A stretch of 64,000 nucleotides of DNA from Eulemur rufifrons (GCF_041146395.1 NC_090989.1:245138843-245202842); one strand, 5' to 3'. Positions 11,666-23,590 are shown, counted from the stretch's first letter. A program made the numbers and translations. The notes: generated from the sequence alone by a model not told the origin.

Positions 11666-12675
11666 TATTAAGAATCTGAATGTTTCTTATATGTGCTAGC
11701 TCTGGAAGTCTTCCATAAAAGAAATAACTGTCCATTTCTGGATGCTGCTTTGATGTGTTAGAGGTCTTCTATTGCATACTAGGCATCCACACATCTCATC
11801 ATGGAAGTTTATTAAACAGTACATTTATTAAGGCGCAATTCTGCCAATGGTACTTTCATATATACATACATATGACTTCTTGAGGATCAGTACATACAGC
11901 ATGGGGGCCTTATCACAGAGAGAAGAGCAGGACAGAAAGGGCCTGGGCCACAGCCCTCAACCGCAGTCTTGGTTAACTCTGATAGATTTCTATGGAAAAC
12001 TCTAATAGACATGCAGTTGTTGCCATAGACCAGGTCACCAATTAGCAAGTAAAGTATCAGAATCTCTAAACTAGTGGCCTGAACATATCTCTAAGGAATT
12101 CAAAGAATAATCTTCATATGTCTACACATATAGGCAACTATTTCTGGCATAATGATGGCTATCAGTGAGGAGCAGGCTCTGGCCACCAAATTGAGTTGTA
12201 ATTTCTAGACTGGGTGAAAGGGGCTATAATAGGAAGGAAGTGTTCAGTCATTGGCTTCTTCTGAGTGATAAGCCATGGGACCTGTGGGGGTGTACATTCA
12301 GAAAAAGGTAGGTGACAGTAATCTGAATTAACATAATCAATACGGATGGAATGAAAACTATGGTAACTTGATGTGGAGCTCCATAATGTAGAAGCTGATG
12401 TAATAAAATATTTTTTAACTTGAGTCAAGGTATAATGCTGAAAATTAGAGGATGACTCTGTATGAAGGATAAGGCATGAGGATGGGAATCTCGTGAACTT
12501 AATCTTAGCAATGTTAGAAACAGACCCCACTGCCTAGGGACTCTCAAGTGTAGACAAATAATTACTCATTGGTTCATAAGAGTGTATGAAGGCATTCTTA
12601 GAGATGGTATCAATCATGCCTTCAAGATGCAGATGCCAAAACTGAGAGCAATGATCAAGAGGATATCCAAAGTCG
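11666..12675. other. Unassigned sequence
   Basis: No family recognised. A 122-codon minus-strand frame (12162-12530) lacks motifs and has ordinary composition. Confidence 0.5.
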
Positions 12676-12679
12676 TATG

Positions 12680-12890
12680 TCAGAGAGTAATAACAGCTAA
12701 AATGAAATGAGTTCTTACTATGTGTGATCTAAAACCACTAGATCAATTTGCTATTTATTAATATATTCACCTTCTGAAGAAGGAACTATAATTATCTCCA
12801 TTTAGCAGATAAGAGATAACTGAATTATGGAAAGGTTAAAAGGCTGGTCGGATGATACAAGATTTTTAGGTAGCAGAACTGGTGAAGGTA
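12680..12890 (-). repeat. MIR SINE
   Basis: 'gagttcttactatgtgtgatct', 'gaactataattatctccatttagcagataagagataact' and 'ggaaaggttaaaaggctggt' follow the reverse MIR order. Confidence 0.85.
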
Positions 12891-12939
12891 AATTTAATTT
12901 AAAGCAGGACAGGGATAAGAACCCCAAGCTAGGCCTGCA

Positions 12940-13065
12940 GGATTTTCTGTGACACTTGCTCTGAACATACAATTTCATTTCCTAGTCCCCTTCCAAAGCA
13001 ACCTAACAACTGCCTTTGGCCACAGCCTGGTTCTTGACTCCTTAGCTCCATACTCGGCTCTTCTA
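12940..13065. other. Unassigned block similar to 11200-11290
   Basis: Shares 'gcaacctaaca', 'ggcca', 'cctggttcttga' in the same order and spacing as about 11210-11270. Like that block, it lies directly in front of a reverse MIR. May be an unrecognised old repeat. Confidence 0.4.
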
Positions 13066-13069
13066 TGGA

Positions 13070-13145
13070 TAACAATAATAGCCAACATGGACTGGTTTCT
13101 TGCCCTGTGGCCAGAATTGTTTCAATGGCTTTACATCCTGGGGTG
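13070..13145 (-). repeat. MIR SINE, left part (split)
   Basis: 'ataacaataatagccaacatgg' to 'caatggctttacatcc' is the start of a reverse MIR. It continues at 13505 after an LTR insertion. Confidence 0.8.
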
Positions 13146-13504
13146 GAGCCAGTGATGCTCAGAAAGGATTCCTTCATCTCTCCTCATTATGGAGCTTCTT
13201 TCAGTTAGCCAGAGGCTCACATAGTGGTGTGTGTCACTTCTGGGCGGTGACAGGGAACAGCCCATGCCAATCCCCCTGACTCTCTCTTTCCCTGCTGCAG
13301 CAAAGTGGAGGCCTCTTGTCCAGATGGCTGAGCCACAGGATTAAAGCAACATGGATTGCTGAGCTGCTGCATGGAGGCCAGCTGCTCTGAAGGCCTCCCC
13401 CAACCACAGATGACTTCGTGCAAATGAGAAATAAACCTTTGTTGTGTTAAGCCATAGAGATTTCAGATTATTTCTCAGCATACTCTAACATACCTTCACT
13501 GGTA
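13146..13504 (+). mobile_element. MaLR-like (MLT1-type) LTR inserted in a MIR
   Basis: Contains 'gatggctgagccacaggattaaagcaacatggattgctgagc', 'gatgacttcgtgcaaatgagaaataaacctttgttgtgttaagccatagagattt' and a short tail. This is the polyadenylation-bearing 3' half of an MLT1-type LTR. Limits set only by where the MIR stops and resumes. Confidence 0.7.
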
Positions 13505-13665
13505 ACACATATATAACTTAGTTAATGGTCCCAACAATCCTATAACTGTTAGAGAAGGAAAGAGAGGTCTAGAGAAGTTAAAGGTCACCAAGCTAGGTCA
13601 TGGTAAGGTCAGACACAAATTCAGGCAAGCTCACCCTAGAGATTGTACTCTTCCCCACCACATGC
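13505..13665 (-). repeat. MIR SINE, right part (split)
   Basis: 'gtcccaacaatcctataactgttag', 'gagaagttaaaggtcaccaagctagg' and 'cacaaattcaggcaagctcaccctagagattgtactctt' continue the reverse MIR begun at 13070. Confidence 0.85.
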
Positions 13666-14530
13666 TTGTCAATGTTTACAGTCACAAGAAAGGTATATTT
13701 TTTGGGGGGCTGCATTAAAGTTATTAAAAGCACATTTTGAATCATATTTTTTAGAAAACATTCCGATATGAAAAGTTATAACTAAAATGGAATTCCATTG
13801 AGCCATGCCTATGAAAGCCAGAAACAGAACTCTGCCTTGTTCCGTCTTCTGTCAAGAGTTTCTAACATGGAATACTTAGAAAATGATTGGAGTAAAAATA
13901 CATAAAAAGCCTTGTTTCAAAATTAGAAAGATTCTACCTTTAGCAAGCTGCAGATAACACAAACAAAACACGTTGCTCAATTGAAGAATGGAAATAAGAA
14001 CAAATGACTTCAATTTTTATGGGAACATTCCACAGAATAAAACAGTCAGGTAAACCAGTGAAAGGATTGGCTTCATTAGTAGAAAGCTACTAATAGTAAA
14101 TAATGATCTCTAGAGAAGATAAAAATTTGTTTTTTAATGAGAAAAGGATTTATTTTATGATGATTAAATGGTAAGCAACAGAAAAATGTATCCAGAGAGA
14201 GAAAGAGGGCAAAGGTTGAGAGAGAGATTAGTTGCTTTTTTCCAAGCAGTCCATGAGGATTATTAGAGGAGACGATAATTGATTACTAATATCTCTCACC
14301 CTGAACACAAGAGGAATTATGGAGAATTAATCTTTGGAGTTATAATAAAATTGATGATGATAAATACCATATGTTACTGTCAATGTGGAACAAAACAAAA
14401 GATGACAAAAAGGAAGTTATCTAGTGATTTCTTGCTTTTTAGTATTAACAGCTTGATTAGGACATTCCACACATCCCTTATATATGTATCAAAAGAATTG
14501 TAGTATTAATTACTTCCAGTTTTTATAGAA
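13666..14530. other. Unassigned sequence
   Basis: No repeat or gene recognised. The 74-codon frame at 14279-14503 is not gene-like. Confidence 0.55.
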
Positions 14531-14534
14531 TGAT

Positions 14535-14742
14535 TTCTATGCACTATACATTATTTGAAGTGTTTTGCATGAATTTACTCATTTAATACTCACAGCCCAT
14601 GTGGTACCATTATTATCCCATTTTCTAAAGAAGGAAACTGAAACACAGAAACTTCAACAATTTTCTAATGTCACATAGATAGAAAGTAGTAGAGGCAGGA
14701 TTTAAGCCAAGTGTCTGGCTCTAGAGTCTGTGTTGTTAACAA
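14535..14742 (-). repeat. MIR SINE
   Basis: Nearly full reverse MIR: 'atttactcatttaatactcacagcc', 'accattattatcccattttctaaagaaggaaactgaaacacag', 'gtcacatagatagaaagtagtagaggcaggattta', 'ctggctctagagtctgtgttgttaac'. Confidence 0.95.
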
Positions 14743-14799
14743 CTGTCCTTGCTACCACTCTCCCAAGTTATTGCTGGGGACAGCTGGTAATAATGCCTT

Positions 14800-15070
14800 G
14801 GTCTTGTGGTCATGGAAGGAGCAAGAGGCTTGGAATCAGAAGAGTTGAATTTGATTTCCATCTACCTCCACCGCTTACCAAGGAGGAGACCAGGAGCATG
14901 TATATTCTTTTTCTACTAAGACATCTGTGATTTGTGATCCACATACATTGCACAACATTGTTATGATTAATAAGCTAGGAAAAGATTTAGATAGTGCTTT
15001 GGAAATTTCTAAGTGCTCTATGAAGGATTACATCTAGGGCACATCCAGTACCAAGATGAGCACTGACAGC
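14800..15070 (+). repeat. Probable MIR3-like relic
   Basis: 'aggcttggaatcagaagagttgaatttgatttccatct-cctccaccgcttacc' resembles the 5' half of MIR, and 'agtgctttggaaatttctaagtgctct' a worn 3' part. Confidence 0.5.
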
Positions 15071-15084
15071 ATCCCATGTAATTT

Positions 15085-15487
15085 CCTAGGTATATTAGTC
15101 ATCTTAGGCTGCCATAACAGAATGCCATAAACTAGGTAGCTTAAACAACTAAAATTTATTTTATCATAGTTCTGGAGGTTAGAAGTTCAAGGAGCCAGGG
15201 TGTTGTGTCAGGTTCTGGTGAGGATTCTATCTCTGGCTTACACTTGGCCACCTCTACCTTTTCTTTGTGTCCTCACATAGCAGAGAGAGCATGAGAGAGA
15301 GAGAGAGAGAGCGCGCGCTCCCTCTGGTATCCCTTATAAGGGCACGAATTCCATCACGAGGGTCCAACCTCATGAACTTACCTAACCCTGATTACCTCTC
15401 AAAGGTCTCATCTCCAAATACTATCACATTGGGGGCTTGAATTCAACATGTGAATGTGGGGGCAGGTGCATAATTCAGTTTCATAGC
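15085..15487 (-). mobile_element. MaLR-like LTR
   Basis: Read on the plus strand: 'tattagtcatcttaggctgccataacagaatgccataaactaggtagcttaaacaac', 'tagttctggaggttagaagttcaagg', 'tgtcctcacatagcagagag', 'ataagggcacgaattccatcacgagggtccaacctcatgaactta', then 'gggggcttgaattcaacatgtgaatgtggggg'. This is a solo LTR in reverse, carrying an internal GA repeat. Confidence 0.9.
15293..15318 (+). repeat. (GA)n then (GC)n microsatellite
   Basis: About nine GA units pass directly into GCGCGCGC. They lie inside the LTR at 15085, in its naturally GA/CT-rich segment. Confidence 0.95.
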
Positions 15488-15739
15488 ACTGGGTAAGAAA
15501 ACAAAGAATTTCTTTTGTGTGTTTATGTTGGGGAGGGAATCTGGGAGACAGACTAAAAACAGGGAGAAAAGGCAATCTTCTGGGAATAGGATTAAGTGTC
15601 TGATGAATTCATGATGTCACAAGAGGAAAAAAAGTATGATAGTTTGGGTATGAATATATGGTCAATATGATTGTAAAATGCTTTGCAAAAGAGTGACCTT
15701 CACTGGAGAAAGGTCAGAAAAGCTACATTTTTTGAGGCA

Positions 15740-15990
15740 CTTCACTGTGGTAGGTAAGTGCTGGCTGCTATTAGATCTTGGCTTTGATCTTGATTTTGCC
15801 GTTTTGTATGACCTTGGCCAATTCATTTAACCTCCCTAAGTCTCAGTGACCTCGTCTGTAAAATGAACACTTTAATCATTTTTGGCGTGAGATTGTTGTG
15901 AGGACTAAGCACACATTAGTGCTTTACCAGAGTGCTTCGCTTGTATTATGTCCCCAATAATTAGTAACTATTGCTATTATCGAGAAATAA
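15740..15990 (+). repeat. MIR SINE
   Basis: 'tgaccttggccaattcatttaacctccctaagtctcagtgacctcgtctgtaaaatga', 'gagattgttgtgaggactaagcaca' and 'gtccccaataattagtaactattgctattat' give MIR in forward orientation. Confidence 0.92.
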
Positions 15991-16454
15991 TTTGACTCTC
16001 CTTTTTTTCTAATTTTTTACTTCATTCACATACTAAATGTCAGTGAGCACCTACTATATATCGAGCATTTTCATTGTGTTCTATGACTTCTCCTAGGAAA
16101 AAATTATAAATATAACCCAAACATTTACTCATTTGTTCTTTAATTCATTGATTCAATGATTTAGTGAATGTCAATGGAACGTATTTTTGTGATATCCCTC
16201 TTTTCTGTTGCTAGTGTACCCAACTCAGCAATGCCACTATTCTTAGGACTTAGAGATGTTCTAGAAAAGGATACATTATCCATTTTTAGAGATAGTCTTT
16301 GTCATGAATCTCTGCTACTTCAGCCTCTTGATGCTGAATGATTAGCATTCATATATCTAATTTCTGACTCAATATCTCACCTGGAAGGCTCTTATGGAAG
16401 GCACATATGGAACAGCGAATTCTTGGTACTCAGTCTCATCCCACTTATTCTTCA

Positions 16455-16740
16455 GGAAGACTTTCAGCAACTTGATTTTTCCAGTTGGCTAAGCAAAATC
16501 CTCTGAATCATTCTTGACTTCTCTCTTCTCTCATACCGCATATCCCAGCAGAATCTATTTAGAATCTAACCACTTATCATCTTCACCACTTCCATTCTCA
16601 TCCAAGTTACCAACATCTCCCATGTGGATTACTGCTAAAGATCCTTCTTTTGGTTCTTCTTGTTTCTGCCCTTGTCTCCCTATAGTGTGTTCACTATACC
16701 AGAAAAATTATTTTAATTGCCTTCGTTAATGTAGATTGAT
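16455..16740 (+). repeat. L2 LINE relic
   Basis: 'ccacttatcatcttcaccacttccattctcatccaagttaccaacatctcccatgtggattactgc' and 'tgcccttgtctccctatagtgtgttcactat' match the forward L2 3' region. Confidence 0.87.
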
Positions 16741-16891
16741 TCTGGTTATTGTATTAGTATACTTGCATATGGGCTAATCAATTGAATAACTGAGTTAAAA
16801 CCTATTTGTGGCTATTTCCAAGAAGCATTACTGGATAATTTAAAAATATCTGATTATATTCTGGAATTAAAAAATAGGAAAGACAAAAAAT

Positions 16892-16992
16892 CTGTATGTA
16901 TATGTATATATACACATAAAAACAAACAATTGTGTTTGTGTGTGTATGTGTGTGTATGTACACATACATATATATACTCATATATATATGAG
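16892..16992 (+). repeat. Compound TG/TA microsatellite
   Basis: Interrupted tracts of TATG, TGTG, ACATACATATATATAC and TATATATATG, ending in GAGAGAGAG. Confidence 0.9.
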
Positions 16993-18045
16993 AGAGAGAC
17001 TATTCCTAGGAACCTTGATGAATTAAGAAGGTAAAGTTGTGATTGTTCATGTAAAATATTAATTTGCTAAAACACTAGAAGTCAAGTTTATGTATCCAGA
17101 CTTCTTGTGTGAAAGTTGTGTACAAAGGCTATAGGCTCTTGTTTGGGCCAGAGGCTTAAGCATGATAAGCTGAGGGAGGAAAGAGAAATGGCATTCTCTG
17201 AACCAAGGTTGACAGTTCTCAGCTGAACAGACAGAACTTCCATTACAAATCCAGGACCAGCAGGGACAGAGTCAGGTTCCTAAGGACAGTTCCCAGTTGA
17301 CAAACAGGTGATGCTCTAGTAGTTCATTTGAAATTTGATTGTGTGGAACTTACAACATTTTCTCCCATAAAAAATGTTATAAATGGTGGTGGTGGGAGGG
17401 GAGGGGAGTGTCTCATGGCCAACACATAAAAGCTTACTGAGCCCAAAATGGAGCTGAAACTCAGCACATTTGCTGCAGGAAAAAAATTCTCTTGCAACTA
17501 GTAATGAAACAAAACAGAAAAACCTATAAACTCAAATTAAAGAAAAGTGGCTTATTTCTCTTGAGTGCTACTGCTTATAAAGGCACAGTTTTAATTAAAA
17601 GAGGATGAGGAAGTAGGAGAAGGTGTTGATGGAGAGTTTAAAGGGGACTGCTAAGAACTCACAAGGGTTTTAAACATTAGTAGCTTTGGTTATTGTCTTA
17701 TTTCACTTTGAAACGCAAAGCATTGGTTTTTCTTGATACAACTGTATTTGTTTGTAGCATTACTTTTGTGTTTATAAGCCATAATGTGCGTCAATAGTTT
17801 AGTTTCCAAAACACAGAATAAAAGACAAAGAAATTAAGAATTAATTTGTTCATAAGTTAACCTCAAGAAAGTTAAGAGAAGTAAGAAAGATGGATGGAAG
17901 GATGGATATATATATATATATGAAAAAAAGTTGTATTATGTAATGGTAGTATTAGCTGAGAGAAAAAGTATGTATTGTGTTCACCCTCTGTACTTGGAGG
18001 GGAATAAAAGAAGATAATAGAGAGGTGATCTTGGGTCATACAATC
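16993..18045. other. Unassigned sequence
   Basis: No repeat family recognised apart from a short GGAT run followed by (TA)n near 17889-17920. Confidence 0.55.
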
Positions 18046-18053
18046 CCATAAAG

Positions 18054-18505
18054 CTGTGGTCCCCAACCCGTTACTGATCCATGGCCTGTTAGGAACCAGG
18101 TCGCACAGCGGGAGGTGAGTGGCTGGTGAGCAAGCAAAGCTTCATCTGTATTCATAGCCCCTCCCATCGCTTGCAACACAGCCTGAGCTACACCTCCTGT
18201 AAGATCCGTGGCAGCATTGGATTCTCATAGGAGTGCAAACCCTACTGTAAACTGTGCATGTGAGAGATCCAGGTTGTGTGCTCCTTATGAGAATCTAATG
18301 CCTGATGATCTGAGGTGGAGCTGAGGCAGTGATGCTAGCACTGGGGATTGAAGGCAAATACAGATTATCATTAGCAGAGAGGTCTGACTGCACAATAAAT
18401 GGAATGCGCTTGAATCATCCCGAAACCATTCCTCCCCCCCTTGCCCATAGAAAAATTATCTTCCATGAAACCAGTCCCTGGTGCCAAAAAAGTTGGGGAC
18501 TGCTG
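18054..18505 (-). mobile_element. MER1-type hAT (Charlie) DNA transposon
   Basis: Both ends are present as inverted repeats: CTGTGGTCCCCAACC on the left, and GTTGGGGACTGCTG on the right preceded by 'gaaaccagtccctggtgccaaaaa'. The interior has 'ggcctgttaggaaccaggtcgcacagcgggaggtgagtgg' and 'cttatgagaatctaatgcctgatgatctgaggtgg'. Flanking 8-mers CCATAAAG (18046-18053) and CCATAACA (18506-18513) agree at 6 of 8 positions, as expected for a worn hAT 8-bp target duplication. A non-autonomous, transposase-less element. Confidence 0.93.
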
Positions 18506-19009
18506 CCATAACAAGTTAATTCTGGACAATCTTCATCAAATATTATATATGTAGGGATGCATTTGTTGCTAACTGGTGTTTATCATCCAGAAAGTCCCTT
18601 TCTGTTTAATTATCTTTATGATTACACACTGCAATAATCTGATTTGCTGATAAACCATTTGAATTGAGCAGAAAAATAATTATGAGATTTTTAATTATCT
18701 TTACATTTTCTTTAGCTCTTCTGGTATATGTTATCCTAGCTATGAATAAAGATGGCAAAAGCTTAGCTTTCAAACTCTAACCACTATAGAACGTGAAGCC
18801 ATTAGGATTGTGTAGTTATTTTAAATGAGCTGAGTGAAGACTGAAAAAAAATTGTGATTTTATTCAAATAATTTAATATTTAAAAATCAATGCCTTCATA
18901 TTTCACTATTAATATATTTTATCAGTGTACAATGTAGCCAAGAGTGCTATCAGCTTTCTATTTGAAAACATAGGGCAAGGGCATGCCCCAAGGGCCTTAA
19001 TAGCAGTGT

Positions 19010-19205
19010 CGGTTCTATAGCCAACTTGCCTACGTTCTGATGGGTTTTCTTCCCCTTAACCCTTAATCTTTATGTGTCTCATTTTGGTTATCCATAAAAG
19101 GAGGTCGTTGTGGGTATTCTGTGAGTTAATTCATGCAAGAAACATATAACTGCCTGGCACATTGTGAGCACTCAATAAATATTAGCTATTATAATTTTTA
19201 TTAAA
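19010..19205 (+). repeat. MIR SINE
   Basis: 'atgtgtctcattttggttatccataaaaggagg', 'ctgtgagttaattcatgcaag' and 'ctgcctggcacattgtgagcactcaataaatattagctattat' are the forward MIR 3' half. Confidence 0.9.
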
Positions 19206-19699
19206 CATTGTGATTAACAGTTTTTATATCTTCCAGAAATTAGATTTCAGTCTCTAGAGTATTGGAATTCATTCAATGTTAAACTATGCCAAGCATGTAT
19301 TGATTTTTCTTGTATATTTTAGGAGGCATCTAGGGTATTGGAGCATTTCAAGGTCATTTTCACTGACCAACAGATGTCCATATTTATTACATTTTTGAAG
19401 AATGCCTATTGTGGTATTATAAAACTTGTGAAAAGGTTAAAGTTCAAGAATTTCATTTCAATTTGAAAAATTGCTGTTAAGAGATGTTCTGTACATCACT
19501 ATGATCAGGATCTCTGGAAAGCCTCCTGTGACCAGCAGTCACCACAGATTAGGGGTTCTGGTTCCATCTATGTGCTCCCATAGGGCTCCTTTCCTAGCAT
19601 TGACCTGTCTCTTTCCTCACTTGCCTCTCTCAGATCCATACAGACAAATACAAATTGGATTTGTATAACTCTCACTGTTACACACTGATTTGTGTAACT
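19206..19699. other. Unassigned sequence
   Basis: No family recognised. Confidence 0.5.
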
Positions 19700-20180
19700 T
19701 CCACTTGTTATGCACTTGTATCTCAAGTTCATACCTAAAACATATACATCTCCCACCTAAACCTTCTCATTCTTCATATTTCCTATTGAATGCAATACCT
19801 AGTGAAAGGGGGCATTTGTTTCCCAAAGCTATTACATTAGGTGTTATGCTGCCTTTAGTTCTTCAAACTACATATCCAGTGAATCATCCAACCTGGCATT
19901 TCTCCCTTACTGTATCTTTGATCTTTTACTACTCTCATACCAACAGTTTCTACTATGTCAAAAATGGCTATTACTAAGATTGACATCATCTGCCCTAAAT
20001 TACTAAGGTCTTGCCCTCATGGCAGTTACTAATCTTTCTAAAACACAAATATGATAATTCTTAAAGTCAAACAATGGTTTCACTTTATTACAGACTGAAA
20101 TCCAAGCTCATGACTTAGGATACAAGGTTATGCATGACTTGTTACCTCCTTTACCTCCATCTCATGTCTATGATATCATA
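19700..20180 (+). repeat. L2 LINE relic
   Basis: 'aatctttctaaaacacaaatatgata', 'aacaatggtttcactttattacagactgaaatccaagctcatgac' and 'caaggttatgcatgacttgttacctcctttacctcc' match the forward L2 3' region. The upstream half is more diverged. Confidence 0.8.
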
Positions 20181-20184
20181 TGTG

Positions 20185-20290
20185 CGATGAGATAGTTATG
20201 ATTGTTATGTGAGGTCACTTGAAGGTACTTAGATCACTGCTGGGTACATAGTGAACATTCATTAAATTCTAGCTGTTGCAATTTACCTCC
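20185..20290 (+). repeat. MIR SINE 3' end
   Basis: 'ttatgtgaggtcacttgaaggtacttagatcactgctgggtacatagtgaacattcattaaattctagctg' is a MIR tail inserted within L2 sequence. Confidence 0.75.
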
Positions 20291-20294
20291 CAGA

Positions 20295-20570
20295 AGATCT
20301 ATATTCCTGTCAGACTGAATCACACACAGGCCACAGTTAGAGGAAGTGGACTCTAACATGTGTTACCATACAATAATATTCTACCTTCAGTGCTCACCAC
20401 AATTATCATACTCACACATGATAAAAATATTCTTGTTTTCTTGGCATCCTTTATTGCTATTACATAAGCTCCTATAGATAAGGACCATGCTTGCCCCCTT
20501 AACTACCTAACATTAGGCACAACACATACAAAATAGGTACCCAATAACTATGTGTATATTAGATTAAATT
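20295..20570 (+). repeat. L2 LINE 3' end
   Basis: 'acataagctcctatagataaggaccatgcttgcc', 'aacattaggcacaacacat' and 'aataggtacccaataactatg' form the L2 terminus. Probably the continuation of the element at 19700. Confidence 0.75.
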
Positions 20571-20699
20571 ATTTTATCCAAGGCATATAACTATGAAAGT
20601 TATATAATGGGTTCTTTATTCATTACATGAAAGAGTAGTTATAACACAGTTCCTGGCAAAACTAGTATCAGAACTCTTGCCTTTTGGTTTCTAACTCAG

Positions 20700-21055
20700 C
20701 ATTCATGCATTCATTCATTTACAAACACATTTATATGCCAGATATTTTGCATGTTTTTAAAATCCAGCAGGGAAGCCAACACATTAAAAAATAACTGCAA
20801 CACAATTTAATAAGTCTAGTGAGGTAGGTATAAAGTACCATGAGGACATATGAAATGGAAGAGGCATGTCTCTCTGACGGAGTCAAGAAAGCCTTAGTGG
20901 AGGAACTGATGCTTGAAGTAGATCCTAAAAGACAATAATAACCAGTTCAGCAGGCAAAAAATAAGAAGGCACATTCTAGGCAGAGGAAAATGCCTGTGTG
21001 CTAGAGATATATCATAGCATGAGGTAGATGGTATTGGTGGGAAGAGAGGCAATAC
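20700..21055 (-). repeat. L2 LINE relic
   Basis: Reverse layout: 'cattcatgcattcattcatttac', 'aagaaagccttagtggaggaactgatgcttgaagtagatcctaaaag' and 'acattctaggcagaggaaaatgcctgtgtgctag'. Confidence 0.87.
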
Positions 21056-22859
21056 AATTTTAAAAAGATAAGTAAACAAAGACAAGTTTAGTGATGGCCT
21101 CTCTTTAAGGGGCACCATTATTTGCTTCTTCCTGAATTGTAGTTGGCACATAAAATAGCAAGTGCTACTTTCTAGGAGATATTGGGGAATTCCTCGTTTA
21201 AGTAACTCTCTTTGTAACTAATACCACCTAATCCTTCACCTGATTGGAGAGAAGGGGCAAGTCTGTGATCCATTGTCCCATATTTCCCTTTGGTGCAAGG
21301 TTAATGTGTTGAGTGATCCAAAGGGTCTGCTCTTTTCTCTTTCTCCACCTATCTAGCACACTAAATATCTGTGTTCTGTGTTATGACCTTGAAGAAGCAG
21401 TAGGTGGGCCCCAGAGGCTGGGAGCAGGGTTTCTCTGCTCAGCAACTGGATGATTCAGGAATGGGGAAAATTAGAAAGGTAATTCTGATCAGAAATCAAA
21501 GTCATCTTATCTAATACAGATGTTCCAGAAAAAAAAAATGTTTATATTTTCTTCTCAGATGGTTGAGAACCCATAGAGAGAAATGTGATCAGTTCTGAAA
21601 GGGTCTTCAACAGCTTTATTGGTCATATCAAGCAAATTGGATATTTACCTTTAAGTGGGCAGCAATAGTAGCGGAGTGCTATAGAAGACATCGTCTTACA
21701 ATTCACAATGAAAAAATTCAACGGGCAATAGTTATTGACACATCTAACTCTTTCCTGGGAAAACCCCATAAACTTTAAAAGAACTACATAGAATTGCCTG
21801 AACTTCATATGGATCACCAGAGGGCAAATGGAGCTATAAAGAAAGGTAAAATTATACTTTGAATTTACCTACAGTAAAAACGTTTCAAAGTACACTTGGG
21901 AAGTTGGGTATACTGCATTATGAGCACAATTTTACTAGAAGAAACTGGATTGGACCAGTTAATTTCTCTGATGGGACTCTGAAATCATTTTACTATAGTC
22001 TATACAAGGATTCATTGTAAAGGTACCTGAAAGATATAAAGATAACCTGGTTATTAGTTTGTCCCATCAAAAAACAGAAATGAGAATCTAACCACAGGGC
22101 ATGTTGGTTTGGAGTAAAAGGCATTACGTGGTCGATTAGAAGTATTAATATTATTAATGGAATAAGCATTTGAAGGGATATTTTTCCTGTAAAAGAAAGA
22201 AACTTTTCAGATCCTTAGTCAACTAGAAAAAGAATGTAAGTGTGCAGTTTAAAGATCATAATTGAAAAAGAAAATATACTATTCTCTTTTAGAGAAGTAA
22301 AAGGATTACAGTGTTTAATCTTCCATGAGTTCAATATATGTAGTTCAATCCAGAGGGACTCCTGTGGGGATTTAATTAACGATATTTTGTGGCTCCAATT
22401 AGAATGAGATCCTTAACCTTTCTAATGCACTGACCTACCTTTACAGGGAAGAAAAATTATACCACAGGCATACCAAGTAATTAAATTTACATTAATGCTA
22501 CCAAGAAATGTGAGCAACTTTTTCTTTTCAGGAAATACTCCAAAAGGTCAGTAGGTCTGACAAACTTCCATTCTTAAACATAGTAAACAATTTCTTGACA
22601 TGACAAACATATCCAGGATGTCTTATTCTCTTAATACCAACAGCCAAATTATGCCCTCGGGGTGTGAGTCATTACTGTGCTGCAAGTCAGGCAGAAAACA
22701 GGCATTTATTCAGATAAAGAAGTTCCAGTTATATAGTCTCCACTTAACTGAGGCCTGACAGAAAGTTCTAAGAAAGGCTAAGGAATTCTGTTGATCAAAA
22801 TGATGAACTACTCTTCAGTTGGTACAAATTACTTACAGGGCAAACAGTGTCTAGGTTTA
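21056..22859. other. Unassigned sequence
   Basis: About 1.8 kb without a recognisable repeat, RNA gene or supported coding frame. Confidence 0.55.
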
Positions 22860-23190
22860 GAAAAAAATATTTTACCAAGTGAAATAAGCCAGATACAAAA
22901 AAAAACCCCAAATATTGTATGATTCCACTTATATGAAGTACCTAGAATATTCAAATTCATAGTGACCGAATGCACAGTAGTGGATACCAGGAGCTGGAGG
23001 TGGGGGGAGAATAGGGAGTTGTGTAATGGATACAGTTTTAGTTTGGGATGAAGAAATAGTTCTAGAGATGGATAATAGTAATGGTTATACAACAATGTGA
23101 ATGTACTTAATGTCACTGAACTGTATACTTAAAAATGGTTAAAATGGTAAATTTCATGTTATGTACATTTTACCAAACTAAAAAAAATTG
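22860..23190 (+). repeat. LINE-1 3' end (L1MB-like)
   Basis: 'ccaagtgaaataagccagatac', 'tgtatgattccacttatatgaagtacctagaatattcaaattcatag', 'tggataccaggagctggagg' and 'ctgaactgtatacttaaaaatggttaaaatggtaaatttcatgttatg' are the end of ORF2 and 3'UTR of an L1M/L1MB element. Confidence 0.93.
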
Positions 23191-23369
23191 TTATACCAGA
23201 TCTCTAATTTGTAAGGTGGAATACTTCCTCAGGCCATCTGAAGATCATCTTCCAAAGGGCCTACTGCACTTAGCCACCCAGGTCAGAATACAGCAACTTC
23301 AATAGACCCTGTCTTGTCTAAACCCCACTCTAAACTCATCACCATATTTGTTCTTCAGTTTTTTTCTAA

Positions 23370-23590
23370 ATTTGCATTTTATTTCCTTGAAAACAATTTA
23401 CTGAATGTCTACTATGTTCTGAGCATTGCTGTAGCTTCTGTATACAGTAGTGAACCGAAGAGTAAAAAAAAATAATACTGTTCTTATGGAACATGTTAAT
23501 ATTATTCAAATACAATGAATGCCAGTGTTATAAAATAAAATTTTAGTTGAGCAACAATGGGGTTGGCAGGGTACATGTTACTAAATAAAT
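23370..23590 (-). repeat. Probable L2 LINE relic
   Basis: 'aatttactgaatgtctactatgttctgagcattgctgtagc', 'acagtagtgaaccgaagagt' and 'tgttcttatggaacatgtt' suggest a reverse L2 3' end. Confidence 0.65.

Noticed and set aside
12162..12530. 122-codon minus-strand frame
   Set aside because: No motif, no neighbouring gene structure, ordinary chance length for 64 kb in six frames.
18329..18511. 60-codon frame
   Set aside because: Inside the MER1-type element.
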